Origin: Actinomycetes bacterium
Lineage (GTDB): Bacteria; Actinomycetota; Actinomycetes; Actinomycetales; Demequinaceae
Length of the DNA: 59,877 nt
Assembly: GCA_023432235.1 (NCBI GenBank)
Contig: JAEYUX010000008.1
Location: 1-59,877 of the forward strand
Direction: 5' to 3'
Position numbers and translations under genes: made by a program. A model generated the notes under the pieces. The model made no database searches and had not been told where the DNA came from. It saw nothing but the letters and a program-made list of their open reading frames with translations. This document shows, one piece after another, positions 6,802-19,599 of the stretch. Each line of letters starts with the position of its first letter. Position 1 is the first letter of the stretch.

Positions 6802-9800
6802 TTGGCTGCCTCGCGCACCGATTCCGCATCCGCCACTCGCACCTCAACCCGCGTCTCTTTTGCCCAAGTCTCTGAGCCTGTAGAGGTCCCTAACCTCATT
6901 GGCCTGCAGACGGAGTCATTTGACTGGCTCCTCGGCAACAAGGCGTGGCAGGGTCGCGTTGAAGCCGCCAAGAAGGCTGGCCGCAACGACGTTCCCGAGG
7001 TCGCTGGTCTTGACGAGATCTTCGCGGAGATCTCACCCATTGAGGACTTTGGCCAGACCATGTCCCTCAGCTTCTCCGACCCGTACTTTGAAGAGCCTCG
7101 CCACACTCCTGAGGAGTGCAAGGAGAAGGACTTCACCTACGCGGCTCAGCTGTTCGTGACGGCTGAGTTCATGAACAACACGACGGGTGAGATCAAGTCT
7201 CAGACCGTGTTCATGGGTGACTTCCCGCTGATGACCGAGCGTGGAACGTTCATCATCAACGGCACCGAGCGTGTTGTTGTGTCGCAGTTGGTCCGTTCTC
7301 CAGGTGTGTACTTCGAGTCGACCCCCGACAAGACGTCCGACAAGGACATCTTCACCGCCAAGGTGATCCCGTCGCGCGGTGCATGGCTCGAGTTTGAGAT
7401 CGACAAGCGCGACGCCGTCGGTGTGCGCGTCGACCGCAAGCGCAAGCAGTCCGTCACCTTGTTCCTCAAGGCGCTTGGTCTGACCACAGAGCAGATCGCC
7501 GAGGAGTTCAAGGACTACCCGTCGGTTCTCGAGACCCTTGAGAAGGACACGGTCCACAACCAGGAAGACGCTCTCGTCGACCTCTACCGCAAGCTTCGTC
7601 CGGGCGAGCCGCCCACGGTGGAGGCCGGCCAGAACCTGCTCAACAACTTCTACTTCAGCCCCAAGCGCTACGACCTCGCGAAGGTTGGCCGCTTCAAGCT
7701 GAACAAGAAGCTCGGCCTCGAAAAGCCGCTCGCGGATTCTGTGCTCGGTATCGACGACATCGTTGCGACCGTGAAGTACATCGCTGCTGCCCACGCTGGC
7801 CACAAGACGCTTGCGGGCGCCCATGGTGAGGTGCTCGTCGAGACCGACGACATCGACCACTTTGGCAACCGCCGCATCCGTGCGGTCGGTGAGTTGATTC
7901 AGAACCAGATCCGTACGGGCCTGTCCCGTATGGAGCGCGTCGTGCGTGAGCGCATGACGACGCAGGACGTCGAGGCAATCACGCCGCAGACGCTCATCAA
8001 CACCCGCCCCGTGGTTGCTGCCATCCGCGAGTTCTTCGGCACGTCGCAGCTGTCGCAGTTCATGGACCAGAACAACCCGCTTGCGGGCCTCACCCACAAG
8101 CGTCGCCTTTCGGCACTTGGACCGGGTGGTCTGAGCCGTGACCGCGCTGGCATGGAAGTGCGTGACGTTCACCCGTCGCACTACGGCCGCATGTGCCCGA
8201 TCGAAACCCCTGAAGGCCCGAACATCGGCCTTATCGGTTCGCTCGCTTCCTTCGGTCGTATCAACCCGCTCGGCTTTGTCGAGACGCCGTACCGCAAGGT
8301 GAAGAACGGCAAGGTGTCCGAGGAGATCGACTACCTGACCGCTGACGACGAAGACCGCTACGTCATCGCCCAGGCGAATGCCGTGCTCGACGCCAAGGGC
8401 CAGTTCGTTGAAGAGCGTGTGCTCGTGCGTGCGAAGGGTGGCGAGGTTGAGTTCGTCGCCCCCGAGGCCGTCGACTACATGGACGTCTCGCCGCGCCAGA
8501 TGGTGTCGGTCGCGACCGCGCTGATCCCGTTCCTTGAGCACGACGACGCAAACCGCGCCCTCATGGGTGCGAACATGCAGCGTCAGGCTGTGCCGCTCGT
8601 CCGCTCCGAAGCGCCGCTCGTCGGTACCGGAATGGAGCGTCGTGCCGCTGTCGACGCTGGTGACGTTGTCGTTGCCACCAAGGCCGGCGTCGTGACGGAA
8701 GTGGCGTCGGACCTTGTGACCGTCGCCAACGACGACGGCACGACGGGTTCGTACCGCATCGCCAAGTTCGAGCGTTCGAACCAGGGCACGAGCTACAACC
8801 AGCGTGTCATCGTCGACGAAGGCGACCGCCTCGAAGTGGGCACGGTCATCGCTGACGGCCCGGCCACCGACCAGGGTGACCTCGCGCTCGGCAAGAACGT
8901 CCTTGTGGCGTTCATGTGCTGGGAAGGTCACAACTTCGAGGACGCGATCATCCTGTCGCAGCGCCTCGTGCAGGACGACACCCTCTCCTCGATCCACATC
9001 GAGGAACACGAGGTTGACGCTCGCGACACGAAGCTGGGTCCTGAGGAGATCACGCGCGACATCCCGAACGCATCCGAAGAGGTTCTCGCGGACCTCGACG
9101 AGCGTGGCATCGTGCGCATCGGTGCGGAGGTCCGCGCTGGTGACATCCTCGTGGGCAAGGTGACCCCCAAGGGTGAGACTGAGCTCACGCCCGAGGAGCG
9201 CCTCCTCCGTGCGATCTTTGGCGAGAAGGCACGCGAAGTGCGTGACACCTCGCTCAAGGTTCCTCACGGTGAATCCGGCACCGTCATCGGTGTCCGCGTC
9301 TTCACCGAAGAAGACGGCGACGACCTGCCTGCAGGCGTGAACCAGTTGGTTCGCGTCTACATCGCGCAGCGCCGCAAGATCCAGGAGGGCGACAAGCTCG
9401 CTGGCCGCCACGGCAACAAGGGCGTCATCTCGACGATCCTGCCGCAGGAGGACATGCCGTTCCTTGAGGACGGTACCCCCGTTGACGTCATCCTCAACCC
9501 GCTCGGTGTGCCCGGCCGTATGAACGTCGGTCAGGTGCTTGAGACCCACCTCGGTTGGGTTGCTCATGAGGGTTGGGACGCGACGGACGTGAAGGACGAG
9601 TGGACCAAGGCACTTCCCGACGCTGCCCGCAAGGCGGAGCCGGGTACCCGTGTTGCGACGCCTGTGTTCGATGGCATCTCGGAAGAGACCATTAGCGGTC
9701 TTCGCTCCGTGGTGACGCCGCGTCGTGATGGCGAACGTGTGGTGGACGCGAACGGTAAGGCTCGTCTGTTCGACGGCCGTACCGGTGAGCCGTTCCCCGA

Positions 9801-10272
9801 GCCGATCGCGGTGGGCTACAAGTACATCTTGAAGCTGCACCACCTCGTGGACGACAAGATCCACGCGCGTTCGACCGGTCCGTACTCGATGATCACCCAG
9901 CAGCCGCTCGGTGGTAAGGCCCAGTTCGGTGGCCAGCGCTTTGGCGAGATGGAGGTCTGGGCCCTTGAGGCTTATGGCGCCGCTTACGCCCTCCAAGAGC
10001 TGCTCACCATCAAGTCCGACGACATCACGGGTCGCGTGAAGGTATACGAGGCCATCGTGAAGGGACAGAACATCCCTGAGCCGGGCCTGCCGGAGTCCTT
10101 CCGAGTCCTGATGAAGGAGATGCAGTCTCTCTGCCTGAACGTCGAGGTTCTCAACGCGGACGGCCAGTTGGTCGAGATGCGTGAGACCGAGGATGACGCG
10201 TACCAGGCCGCCGAGTCGCTCGGCATCTCGCTGTCCAGCCGTCCTGACGCCTCGAGCGTCGACGAGATTTAA
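6802..10272 (+). CDS. rpoB: DNA-directed RNA polymerase subunit beta
   Basis: This 1156-residue catalytic subunit lacks the large insertions of the enteric protein, as usual in actinobacteria. The rifampicin region reads GTSQLSQFMDQNNPLAGLTH then KRRLSALGPGGL, with the sensitive residues D, H and S in place, so the allele looks rifampicin-sensitive. GDKLAGRHGNKGV and the C-terminal GGQRFGEMEVWALEAYGA are intact. The start is TTG at 6802 after GGAAGGACGACCCC. I keep it because the N-terminal sequence matches actinobacterial relatives and no ATG fits. It is 15 nt before rpoC. Confidence 0.97.
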   Translation: MAASRTDSASATRTSTRVSFAQVSEPVEVPNLIGLQTESFDWLLGNKAWQGRVEAAKKAGRNDVPEVAGLDEIFAEISPIEDFGQTMSLSFSDPYFEEPRHTPEECKEKDFTYAAQLFVTAEFMNNTTGEIKSQTVFMGDFPLMTERGTFIINGTERVVVSQLVRSPGVYFESTPDKTSDKDIFTAKVIPSRGAWLEFEIDKRDAVGVRVDRKRKQSVTLFLKALGLTTEQIAEEFKDYPSVLETLEKDTVHNQEDALVDLYRKLRPGEPPTVEAGQNLLNNFYFSPKRYDLAKVGRFKLNKKLGLEKPLADSVLGIDDIVATVKYIAAAHAGHKTLAGAHGEVLVETDDIDHFGNRRIRAVGELIQNQIRTGLSRMERVVRERMTTQDVEAITPQTLINTRPVVAAIREFFGTSQLSQFMDQNNPLAGLTHKRRLSALGPGGLSRDRAGMEVRDVHPSHYGRMCPIETPEGPNIGLIGSLASFGRINPLGFVETPYRKVKNGKVSEEIDYLTADDEDRYVIAQANAVLDAKGQFVEERVLVRAKGGEVEFVAPEAVDYMDVSPRQMVSVATALIPFLEHDDANRALMGANMQRQAVPLVRSEAPLVGTGMERRAAVDAGDVVVATKAGVVTEVASDLVTVANDDGTTGSYRIAKFERSNQGTSYNQRVIVDEGDRLEVGTVIADGPATDQGDLALGKNVLVAFMCWEGHNFEDAIILSQRLVQDDTLSSIHIEEHEVDARDTKLGPEEITRDIPNASEEVLADLDERGIVRIGAEVRAGDILVGKVTPKGETELTPEERLLRAIFGEKAREVRDTSLKVPHGESGTVIGVRVFTEEDGDDLPAGVNQLVRVYIAQRRKIQEGDKLAGRHGNKGVISTILPQEDMPFLEDGTPVDVILNPLGVPGRMNVGQVLETHLGWVAHEGWDATDVKDEWTKALPDAARKAEPGTRVATPVFDGISEETISGLRSVVTPRRDGERVVDANGKARLFDGRTGEPFPEPIAVGYKYILKLHHLVDDKIHARSTGPYSMITQQPLGGKAQFGGQRFGEMEVWALEAYGAAYALQELLTIKSDDITGRVKVYEAIVKGQNIPEPGLPESFRVLMKEMQSLCLNVEVLNADGQLVEMRETEDDAYQAAESLGISLSSRPDASSVDEI

Positions 10273-10287
10273 GGGGAGAGGCAACAA

Positions 10288-14163
<3,876 letters not shown>

Positions 14164-14180
14164 TCCGCACACGCTCATTC

Positions 14181-14214
14181 GTCGAGGGCCCCAGGTGTTC
14201 CTGGGGCCCTCGAC
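14181..14214 (+). terminator. rpoC terminator
   Basis: A perfect 15-bp stem (14181-14195 with 14200-14214) is closed by TGTT and followed by GCGTTCGT. Confidence 0.85.
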
Positions 14215-14325
14215 GCGTTCGTAATGAAGCTGTGACAAAGAGGACAACGGAGAGGCTTTCTTCACGCACGCGACGGCCGAATGGGGAGGCGACAGGGCGC
14301 GCCGACGCAGAAAGGAGCCGACGCC

Positions 14326-14421
14326 ATGATCGAGTTCCTTGGGTGGTGGGCTGCCGCATCGATCGTCGTGGGGTCCGGCCTCACCGCGTGGATGGTTCAC
14401 CTGAACTTCCGAGCCCACTGA
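14326..14421 (+). CDS. Predicted 31-residue single-span membrane peptide
   Basis: ATG at 14326 is preceded by AGAAAGGAG with ideal spacing (8 nt) and opens a 31-codon frame ending TGA. The product starts MIEFLGWWAAASIVVGSG and ends WMVHLNFRAH. Residues 4-24 are hydrophobic enough for one membrane helix, with a negative N-terminus and a positive C-terminus. It stands alone in the 467-nt gap between the rpoC terminator and the rpsL leader. I do not recognise a family. The strong ribosome site and membrane-helix composition argue that it is real. Function unknown. Confidence 0.6.
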   Translation: MIEFLGWWAAASIVVGSGLTAWMVHLNFRAH

Positions 14422-14518
14422 GCCCAGGTAGCGGCTCGCACGGGCTCGTCGAGAGCGGCTATGCTGGACAGGTTCGGTCGGTGACTGGGAGACGCTTCCA
14501 CGATTATGACCGACGGCT

Positions 14519-14547
14519 TTGACGATGAGCGCGGCTGACTGTATTGT
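14519..14547 (+). promoter_or_regulatory. Promoter of the rpsL-rpsG-fusA-tuf operon
   Basis: TTGACG (14519-14524), 17-nt spacer, TATTGT (14542-14547). It is the best sigma-A-like promoter in the gap, and the predicted leader is about 130 nt long. Confidence 0.75.
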
Positions 14548-14581
14548 GGATGCTCGTGCCCGCGTCGTCGGGCCCTCACGC

Positions 14582-14643
14582 GCGCCTTTTCGAAGGCGCC
14601 ACCATTTAGGTGCGACACGCCCGGGCGCGGGGGTCGGGCCGAC
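14582..14643 (+). other. Structured rpsL leader: UUCG hairpin plus element shared with rpsJ
   Basis: GCGCCTT-TTCG-AAGGCGC (14582-14599) is a perfect 7-bp stem with a UUCG tetraloop. CACC/GGTG (14600-14603, 14609-14612) form a second small stem. Then comes a 21-nt element (14613-14633), CGACACGCCCG then GGCGCGGGGG, found again with one mismatch in the rpsJ leader at 19201. CGAC (14613) can pair with GTCG (14633-14636). Confidence 0.55.
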
Positions 14644-14681
14644 GACATGCCAAGCGTTCGATAACGACAGACGGAGAAGTA

Positions 14682-15059
14682 GTGCCTACGATTCAGCAGT
14701 TGGTGCGCAAGGGGCGTAGCCCCAAGGCGTCCACGAGCAAGACGCCCGCCCTTAAGGGGAGCCCGCAGCGACGTGGTGTGTGCACCCGCGTGTACACGAC
14801 CACCCCCAAGAAGCCGAACTCGGCCTTGCGTAAGGTCGCGCGTGTTCGCCTGTCCTCCGGCATCGAGGTCACTGCTTACATTCCGGGCGAAGGCCACAAC
14901 CTGCAGGAGCACTCGATCGTGCTCGTGCGCGGCGGCCGTGTGAAGGACCTCCCCGGTGTGCGCTACAAGATCGTCCGGGGCTCGCTTGACACCCAGGGCG
15001 TGAAGAACCGCAAGCAGGCTCGTAGCCGCTACGGCGCGAAGATGGAGAAGAAGAAGTAA
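14682..15059 (+). CDS. rpsL: 30S ribosomal protein S12
   Basis: This 125-residue decoding-centre protein reads MPTIQQLVRKGRSPK at the start and has TPKKPNSALRK and GEGHNLQEHSIVLVRGGR. K43 and K88, the classical streptomycin-resistance positions, are wild type. GTG 14682 follows CGGAGAAGTA. Upstream in-frame codons would extend into the structured leader and are rejected. It is the first gene of the str operon, and its TAA overlaps the rpsG ATG. Confidence 0.98.
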   Translation: MPTIQQLVRKGRSPKASTSKTPALKGSPQRRGVCTRVYTTTPKKPNSALRKVARVRLSSGIEVTAYIPGEGHNLQEHSIVLVRGGRVKDLPGVRYKIVRGSLDTQGVKNRKQARSRYGAKMEKKK

Positions 15060-15529
15060 TGCCTCGCAAGGGACCGGCGCCTAAGCGCCCCATCATCAAT
15101 GACCCGGTCTACGGCGCACCCGTCGTGACGCAGCTCATCAACAAGGTGCTGCTTGACGGCAAGCGCTCGGTTGCTGAGGCGATTGTCTACAACGCCCTTG
15201 AAGGCGTTCGCGAGAAGAGCGGCCAGGACCCGGTCGTCGTTCTCAAGCGTGCCCTCGACAACGTGCGCCCTGCTCTCGAGGTGCGTAGCCGTCGTGTGGG
15301 TGGCGCCACGTACCAGGTGCCGGTTGACGTGCGCCCCGTCCGTGCGACCACGCTTGCACTGCGTTGGCTCGTCGACTTTGCTCGCAAGCGTCGTGAGAAC
15401 ACGATGACTGAGCGCCTGATGAACGAGATCCTTGACGCATCGAACGGCCTTGGCGCCGCAGTGAAGCGTCGCGAGGACATGCACAAGATGGCCGACTCGA
15501 ACAAGGCGTTCGCGCACTACCGCTGGTAG
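15059..15529 (+). CDS. rpsG: 30S ribosomal protein S7
   Basis: This 156-residue protein nucleates the 30S head and contacts E-site tRNA. It begins MPRKGPAPKRPI and contains ALDNVRPALEVRSRRVGG and TLALRWLVDFARKR. Starts within the rpsL stop (TAATG), so coupled translation is likely. 43 nt before fusA. Confidence 0.98.
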   Translation: MPRKGPAPKRPIINDPVYGAPVVTQLINKVLLDGKRSVAEAIVYNALEGVREKSGQDPVVVLKRALDNVRPALEVRSRRVGGATYQVPVDVRPVRATTLALRWLVDFARKRRENTMTERLMNEILDASNGLGAAVKRREDMHKMADSNKAFAHYRW

Positions 15530-15572
15530 TCGCCGCCGAGTTCGAGGGAACACAGAACTTTAGGAGAACCCC

Positions 15573-17687
15573 GTGGCACAGGACGTGCTCACTGACCTGA
15601 ACAAGGTCCGCAACATCGGCATCATGGCTCACATTGATGCAGGCAAGACCACGACCACTGAGCGCATCTTGTTCTACACGGGTGTGAACTACAAGATCGG
15701 TGAGACCCACGACGGCGCCTCCACCACCGACTGGATGGAGCAGGAGCAGGAGCGTGGCATCACCATCACCTCCGCTGCTGTGACCTGTTTCTGGAACAAC
15801 AACCAGATCAACATCATCGACACCCCCGGCCACGTGGACTTCACGGTCGAGGTCGAGCGCTCGCTGCGCGTTCTCGATGGCGCGGTCGCTGTCTTCGACG
15901 GCAAGGAGGGCGTGGAGCCCCAGTCCGAGACGGTGTGGCGCCAGGCCGACAAGTACAACGTTCCCCGCATTTGCTTCGTCAACAAGATGGACAAGCTGGG
16001 TGCCGACTTCTACTTCACCGTTGGCACCATCAAGTCCCGCCTCGGCGCTCGCCCGCTCGTCATCCAGTTGCCGATCGGTTCTGAGAACGACTTCATTGGC
16101 GTGGTTGACCTCGTTGAGATGCGCGCCCTCGTGTGGCCCGGCGACTCAAAGGGTGACGTGACGATGGGCGCCAAGTACGACATCGTCGAGATTCCTGCTG
16201 ACCTTCAGGCCAAGGCGGACGAGTACCGTGCCGAACTTCTTGAGGCCGTCGCCGAGTCGAGCGACGAACTCCTTGAGAAGTACCTCGGTGGCGAGGAGCT
16301 GACGGTTGCTGAGATCAAGGCCGGCATCCGCAAGATGGTGGTCGCCTCGGAGATCTACCCCGTCCTGTGTGGCTCGGCGTTCAAGAACCGCGGCGTGCAG
16401 CCCATGCTCGACGCTGTTGTCGACTACCTGCCGTCGCCGCTTGACGTGCCGTCGATCGATGGCCACGACATTCACGACGAGGAAACGATCATCGAGCGTC
16501 ACGCCGATGCATCGGAGCCTTTCTCCGCGCTTGCATTTAAGATCGCGGTGCACCCCTTCTTCGGAAAGCTCACCTACGTCCGCGTTTACTCCGGTGCCAT
16601 GGACTCGGGTGCCCAGGTGCTCAACGCCACCAAGGGCAAGAAGGAGCGCATCGGCAAGATCTTCCAGATGCACGCCAACAAGGAGAACCCGGTCACCGCG
16701 ATGTCGGCCGGCCACATCTACGCCGTGATCGGCCTCAAGGACACCACGACCGGTGACACCTTGTGCGATCAGGCCTCTCCGGTGGTCCTTGAGTCGATGA
16801 CGTTCCCGGAGCCCGTGATTCACGTGGCCGTGGAGCCGCGCACCAAGGGCGACCAGGAGAAGATGTCGATCGCGATCCAGAAGCTTGCCGAGGAGGACCC
16901 GACCTTCCGTGTTCGCCTCGACGAGGAGTCCGGCGAGACCGTGATTTCCGGTATGGGTGAGCTTCACCTCGACATCATCATCGACCGCATGCGCCGCGAG
17001 TTCAAGGTCGACGCAAACGTGGGTGCGCCTCAGGTCGCCTACCGCGAGACCCTGCGCCGCGCAGTCGAGAAGTACGACTACACCCACAAGAAGCAGACGG
17101 GTGGATCGGGTCAGTTCGCAAAGGTCCAGATCACTCTCGAGCCGCTTCCTGCGGATTCCGACGTGCAGTACGAGTACGTGAACGCCGTCACCGGTGGTCG
17201 CGTGCCGAGGGAATACATCCCGTCGGTGGACGCGGGTATCCAGGACGCGATGCAGCTCGGTGTGCTCGCAGGCTTCCCGGTAGTCGGTGTGCGCGCCACC
17301 CTTGTTGATGGCGCCTACCACGATGTCGATTCGTCCGAAATGGCGTTCAAGATCGCTGGTTCGATGGCCTTCAAGGAGGCCGCCCGCAAGGCAGACCCCG
17401 CGCTGTTGGAACCCGTCATGTCGGTCGAAGTGCGTACGCCTGAGGAGTACATGGGCGACGTCATCGGCGACCTCAACTCACGTCGTGGCCAGATCCGTTC
17501 GATGACGGATGCGGCTGGCGTGAAGGTCATCGATTCTTTGGTGCCGTTGTCGGAGATGTTCGGTTACGTCGGCGACCTGCGTTCTAAGACGCAGGGTCGT
17601 GCGGTGTACTCGATGACGTTCGACAGCTACGCCGAGGTTCCTCGCAATGTTGCCGAGGAGATCATTGCCAAGACCCGGGGCGAGTAG
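15573..17687 (+). CDS. fusA: Elongation factor G
   Basis: This 704-residue translocation GTPase has a G1 loop in GIMAHIDAGKTTTTERIL, DTPGHVDFTVEVERSL (G3) and NKMDKLGADF (G4). The domain IV/V region ends with GDLRSKTQGRAVYSMTF. It is full length for the housekeeping EF-G. GTG start after TTTAGGAGAACCCC. Third gene of the str operon, with 122 nt to tuf. Confidence 0.98.
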   Translation: MAQDVLTDLNKVRNIGIMAHIDAGKTTTTERILFYTGVNYKIGETHDGASTTDWMEQEQERGITITSAAVTCFWNNNQINIIDTPGHVDFTVEVERSLRVLDGAVAVFDGKEGVEPQSETVWRQADKYNVPRICFVNKMDKLGADFYFTVGTIKSRLGARPLVIQLPIGSENDFIGVVDLVEMRALVWPGDSKGDVTMGAKYDIVEIPADLQAKADEYRAELLEAVAESSDELLEKYLGGEELTVAEIKAGIRKMVVASEIYPVLCGSAFKNRGVQPMLDAVVDYLPSPLDVPSIDGHDIHDEETIIERHADASEPFSALAFKIAVHPFFGKLTYVRVYSGAMDSGAQVLNATKGKKERIGKIFQMHANKENPVTAMSAGHIYAVIGLKDTTTGDTLCDQASPVVLESMTFPEPVIHVAVEPRTKGDQEKMSIAIQKLAEEDPTFRVRLDEESGETVISGMGELHLDIIIDRMRREFKVDANVGAPQVAYRETLRRAVEKYDYTHKKQTGGSGQFAKVQITLEPLPADSDVQYEYVNAVTGGRVPREYIPSVDAGIQDAMQLGVLAGFPVVGVRATLVDGAYHDVDSSEMAFKIAGSMAFKEAARKADPALLEPVMSVEVRTPEEYMGDVIGDLNSRRGQIRSMTDAAGVKVIDSLVPLSEMFGYVGDLRSKTQGRAVYSMTFDSYAEVPRNVAEEIIAKTRGE

Positions 17688-17688
17688 T

Positions 17689-17809
17689 CCCTACGGTTGA
17701 AAATAGGAAACAATAACGACCAGTAGGGGTGCAGCCACCGGCGTAGGGCATCGGCCAGCGCACGTGACACATCACTACCCGAGTCTCATTCACACAGGAG
17801 GAAGCCAAC
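17689..17809 (+). other. fusA-tuf spacer with dyad and A+T-rich island
   Basis: CCCTAC (17689-17694) and GTAGGG (17723-17728) are inverted repeats enclosing an unusually A+T-rich stretch (GTTGAAAATAGGAAACAATA). It may contain a tuf-specific promoter or a processing site. A TTGAAA is visible but no convincing -10 follows at 16-18 nt. The tuf ribosome site ACAGGAGGAAG is at its end. Confidence 0.4.
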
Positions 17810-19000
17810 ATGGCTAAGGCCAAGTTCGAGCGGACCAAGCCGCACGTGAACATCGGCACCATCGGTCACGTCGACCACGGTAAGACGACGCTGACCGCTG
17901 CCATCTCGAAGGTTCTGCACGACAAGTTCCCGGACCTGAACCCCTTCACGCCTTTCGATGACATCGACAAGGCGCCTGAAGAGCGCGAGCGTGGTATCAC
18001 CATCAACATTGCGCACATCGAGTACCAGACCGAGAAGCGCCACTACGCGCACGTCGACGCCCCTGGTCACGCCGACTACATCAAGAACATGATTACCGGT
18101 GCGGCTCAAATGGACGGCGCGATCCTCGTGGTCGCCGCCACCGACGGCCCGATGGCGCAGACGCGTGAGCACGTGCTGCTCGCTCGCCAGGTTGGTGTGC
18201 CCTACCTGCTTGTTGCTCTCAACAAGTCCGACATGGTCGACGACGAGGAGATCCTCGAGCTCGTTGAGGTCGAGGTGCGCGAGCTCCTCTCCTCGCAGGG
18301 CTTCGACGGCGACAACGCGCCTGTGGTGCGTGTCTCCGCTCTCAAGGCTCTCGAGGGCGACCCCGAGTGGACCAAGACCGTCGAGGCGCTCATGGACGCG
18401 GTGGACGAGAACGTCCCCGAGCCCGTGCGTGACATGGACAAGCCCTTCCTCATGCCGATCGAGGACGTCTTCACGATCACCGGTCGTGGCACCGTCGTCA
18501 CAGGCAAGGTGGAGCGCGGCAAGCTCAAGATCAACTCTGAGGTGGAGATCCTCGGTATCCGTGAGCCGCAGAAGACCACGGTGACCGGTATCGAGATGTT
18601 CCACAAGCAGATGGACGAGGCGTGGGCCGGTGAGAACTGTGGTCTGCTCCTTCGCGGTACCAAGCGCGAGGACGTCGAGCGCGGCCAGGTTGTGGTTGCC
18701 CCCGGCACCACCACGCCGCACACGCAGTTCGAGGGCAAGTGCTACATCCTCACCAAGGACGAGGGTGGCCGTCACAACCCCTTCTACTCGAACTACCGTC
18801 CGCAGTTCTACATCCGCACCACGGACGTCACCGGCGTCATCACGCTGCCTGAGGGCACCGAGATGGTCATGCCTGGCGACACCACCGAGATGACGGTTGA
18901 GCTCATTCAGCCCATCGCCCTTGAAGAGGGTCAGGGCTTCGCGATCCGTGAGGGTGGCCGCACCGTTGGTTCGGGCACCGTCACCAAGATCCTCAAGTAG
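17810..19000 (+). CDS. tuf: Elongation factor Tu
   Basis: This 396-residue aminoacyl-tRNA carrier GTPase has GHVDHGKTTLT (G1), the DAPGHADYIKNMITGAAQMD region (G3), NKSDMVDDEE (G4) and the C-terminal beta-barrel ending REGGRTVGSGTVTKILK. The ATG follows a near-perfect AGGAGG. Last gene of the str operon, followed by a 15-bp terminator. Confidence 0.99.
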   Translation: MAKAKFERTKPHVNIGTIGHVDHGKTTLTAAISKVLHDKFPDLNPFTPFDDIDKAPEERERGITINIAHIEYQTEKRHYAHVDAPGHADYIKNMITGAAQMDGAILVVAATDGPMAQTREHVLLARQVGVPYLLVALNKSDMVDDEEILELVEVEVRELLSSQGFDGDNAPVVRVSALKALEGDPEWTKTVEALMDAVDENVPEPVRDMDKPFLMPIEDVFTITGRGTVVTGKVERGKLKINSEVEILGIREPQKTTVTGIEMFHKQMDEAWAGENCGLLLRGTKREDVERGQVVVAPGTTTPHTQFEGKCYILTKDEGGRHNPFYSNYRPQFYIRTTDVTGVITLPEGTEMVMPGDTTEMTVELIQPIALEEGQGFAIREGGRTVGSGTVTKILK

Positions 19001-19017
19001 TTCAGCACTGAGTGCGG

Positions 19018-19051
19018 GCGAGGGCCCCCGGCATCAGCCGGGGGCCCTCGC
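19018..19051 (+). terminator. tuf terminator
   Basis: A perfect 15-bp stem (19018-19032 with 19037-19051) with loop ATCA. It closes the str operon. Confidence 0.85.
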
Positions 19052-19087
19052 TATGAACAGGCCGTGTCGAGCACGCGCAGACTGAGT

Positions 19088-19117
19088 TTGCGTGCTAGGC
19101 ACTCTGTCTGGCACACT
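19088..19117 (+). promoter_or_regulatory. Promoter of the S10 operon
   Basis: TTGCGT (19088-19093), 18-nt spacer, CACACT (19112-19117). It has the same GTTTGCGT -35 context and spacing as the rplJ promoter at 5261. Start of transcription near 19124 would leave a leader of about 145 nt. Confidence 0.6.
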
Positions 19118-19200
19118 ATTGCGGTTGCCTCTCGCAGGCAGCCACACGTCTGACCACCACCCCACGAGAAATCGCAGTGGCGCGCGCGCGTTGCGAAGAG

Positions 19201-19235
19201 CGACACGCCCGAGCGCGGGGGGCGGTCGGAAGACC
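19201..19235 (+). other. Structured rpsJ leader element shared with the rpsL leader
   Basis: CGACACGCCCG, A, GCGCGGGGG (19201-19221) repeats the rpsL leader element with a single change (A for G at 19212). CGAC (19201) can pair with GTCG (19225-19228). Next to it GGTC-GGAA-GACC (19224-19235) can form a GNRA-capped hairpin. It ends 33 nt before the rpsJ ATG. Confidence 0.55.
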
Positions 19236-19268
19236 ACAGATGTACGAGAGAAAAGGCAGAACCACGCC

Positions 19269-19577
19269 ATGGCGGGACAGAAGATCCGCATCCGGCTGAA
19301 GAGCTACGACCACGAGGTCATCGACTCCTCAGCTCGCAAGATCGTCGAGACGGTCACGCGCGCAGGCGCCTCGGTGGTGGGCCCGGTCCCGCTGCCTACG
19401 GAAAAGAACGTGTTCGTTGTGATCCGTTCGCCTCACAAGTACAAGGACTCCCGCGAGCACTTCGAGATGCGCACTCACAAGCGCCTCATCGACATCGTGG
19501 ACCCGACGCCCAAGGCTGTCGACTCGCTCATGCGTCTCGACCTGCCGGCCGACGTCAACATCGAAATCAAGCTCTAA
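19269..19577 (+). CDS. rpsJ: 30S ribosomal protein S10 (NusE)
   Basis: This 102-residue S10 also acts as NusE in antitermination by binding NusG and NusB. It begins MAGQKIRIRLKSYDHEVID and contains SPHKYKDSREHFEMRTHKRL. ATG 19269 gives the family length. The frame is open upstream into the leader, which is rejected. First gene of the long S10-spc block. Confidence 0.98.
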   Translation: MAGQKIRIRLKSYDHEVIDSSARKIVETVTRAGASVVGPVPLPTEKNVFVVIRSPHKYKDSREHFEMRTHKRLIDIVDPTPKAVDSLMRLDLPADVNIEIKL

Positions 19578-19599
19578 GGCTGAGAAGGACCCATCCATC

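Noticed and set aside
7033..10287. A 1084-codon open frame on the minus strand opposite rpoB
   Set aside because: It mirrors rpoB codon structure in G+C-rich DNA; the product is Leu/Arg/His/Val-rich with no domain, ribosome site or conserved motif.
17697..17730. A tuf-specific promoter in the A+T-rich island
   Set aside because: TTGAAA is present, but nothing resembling a -10 lies at the right distance; kept only as a spacer note.
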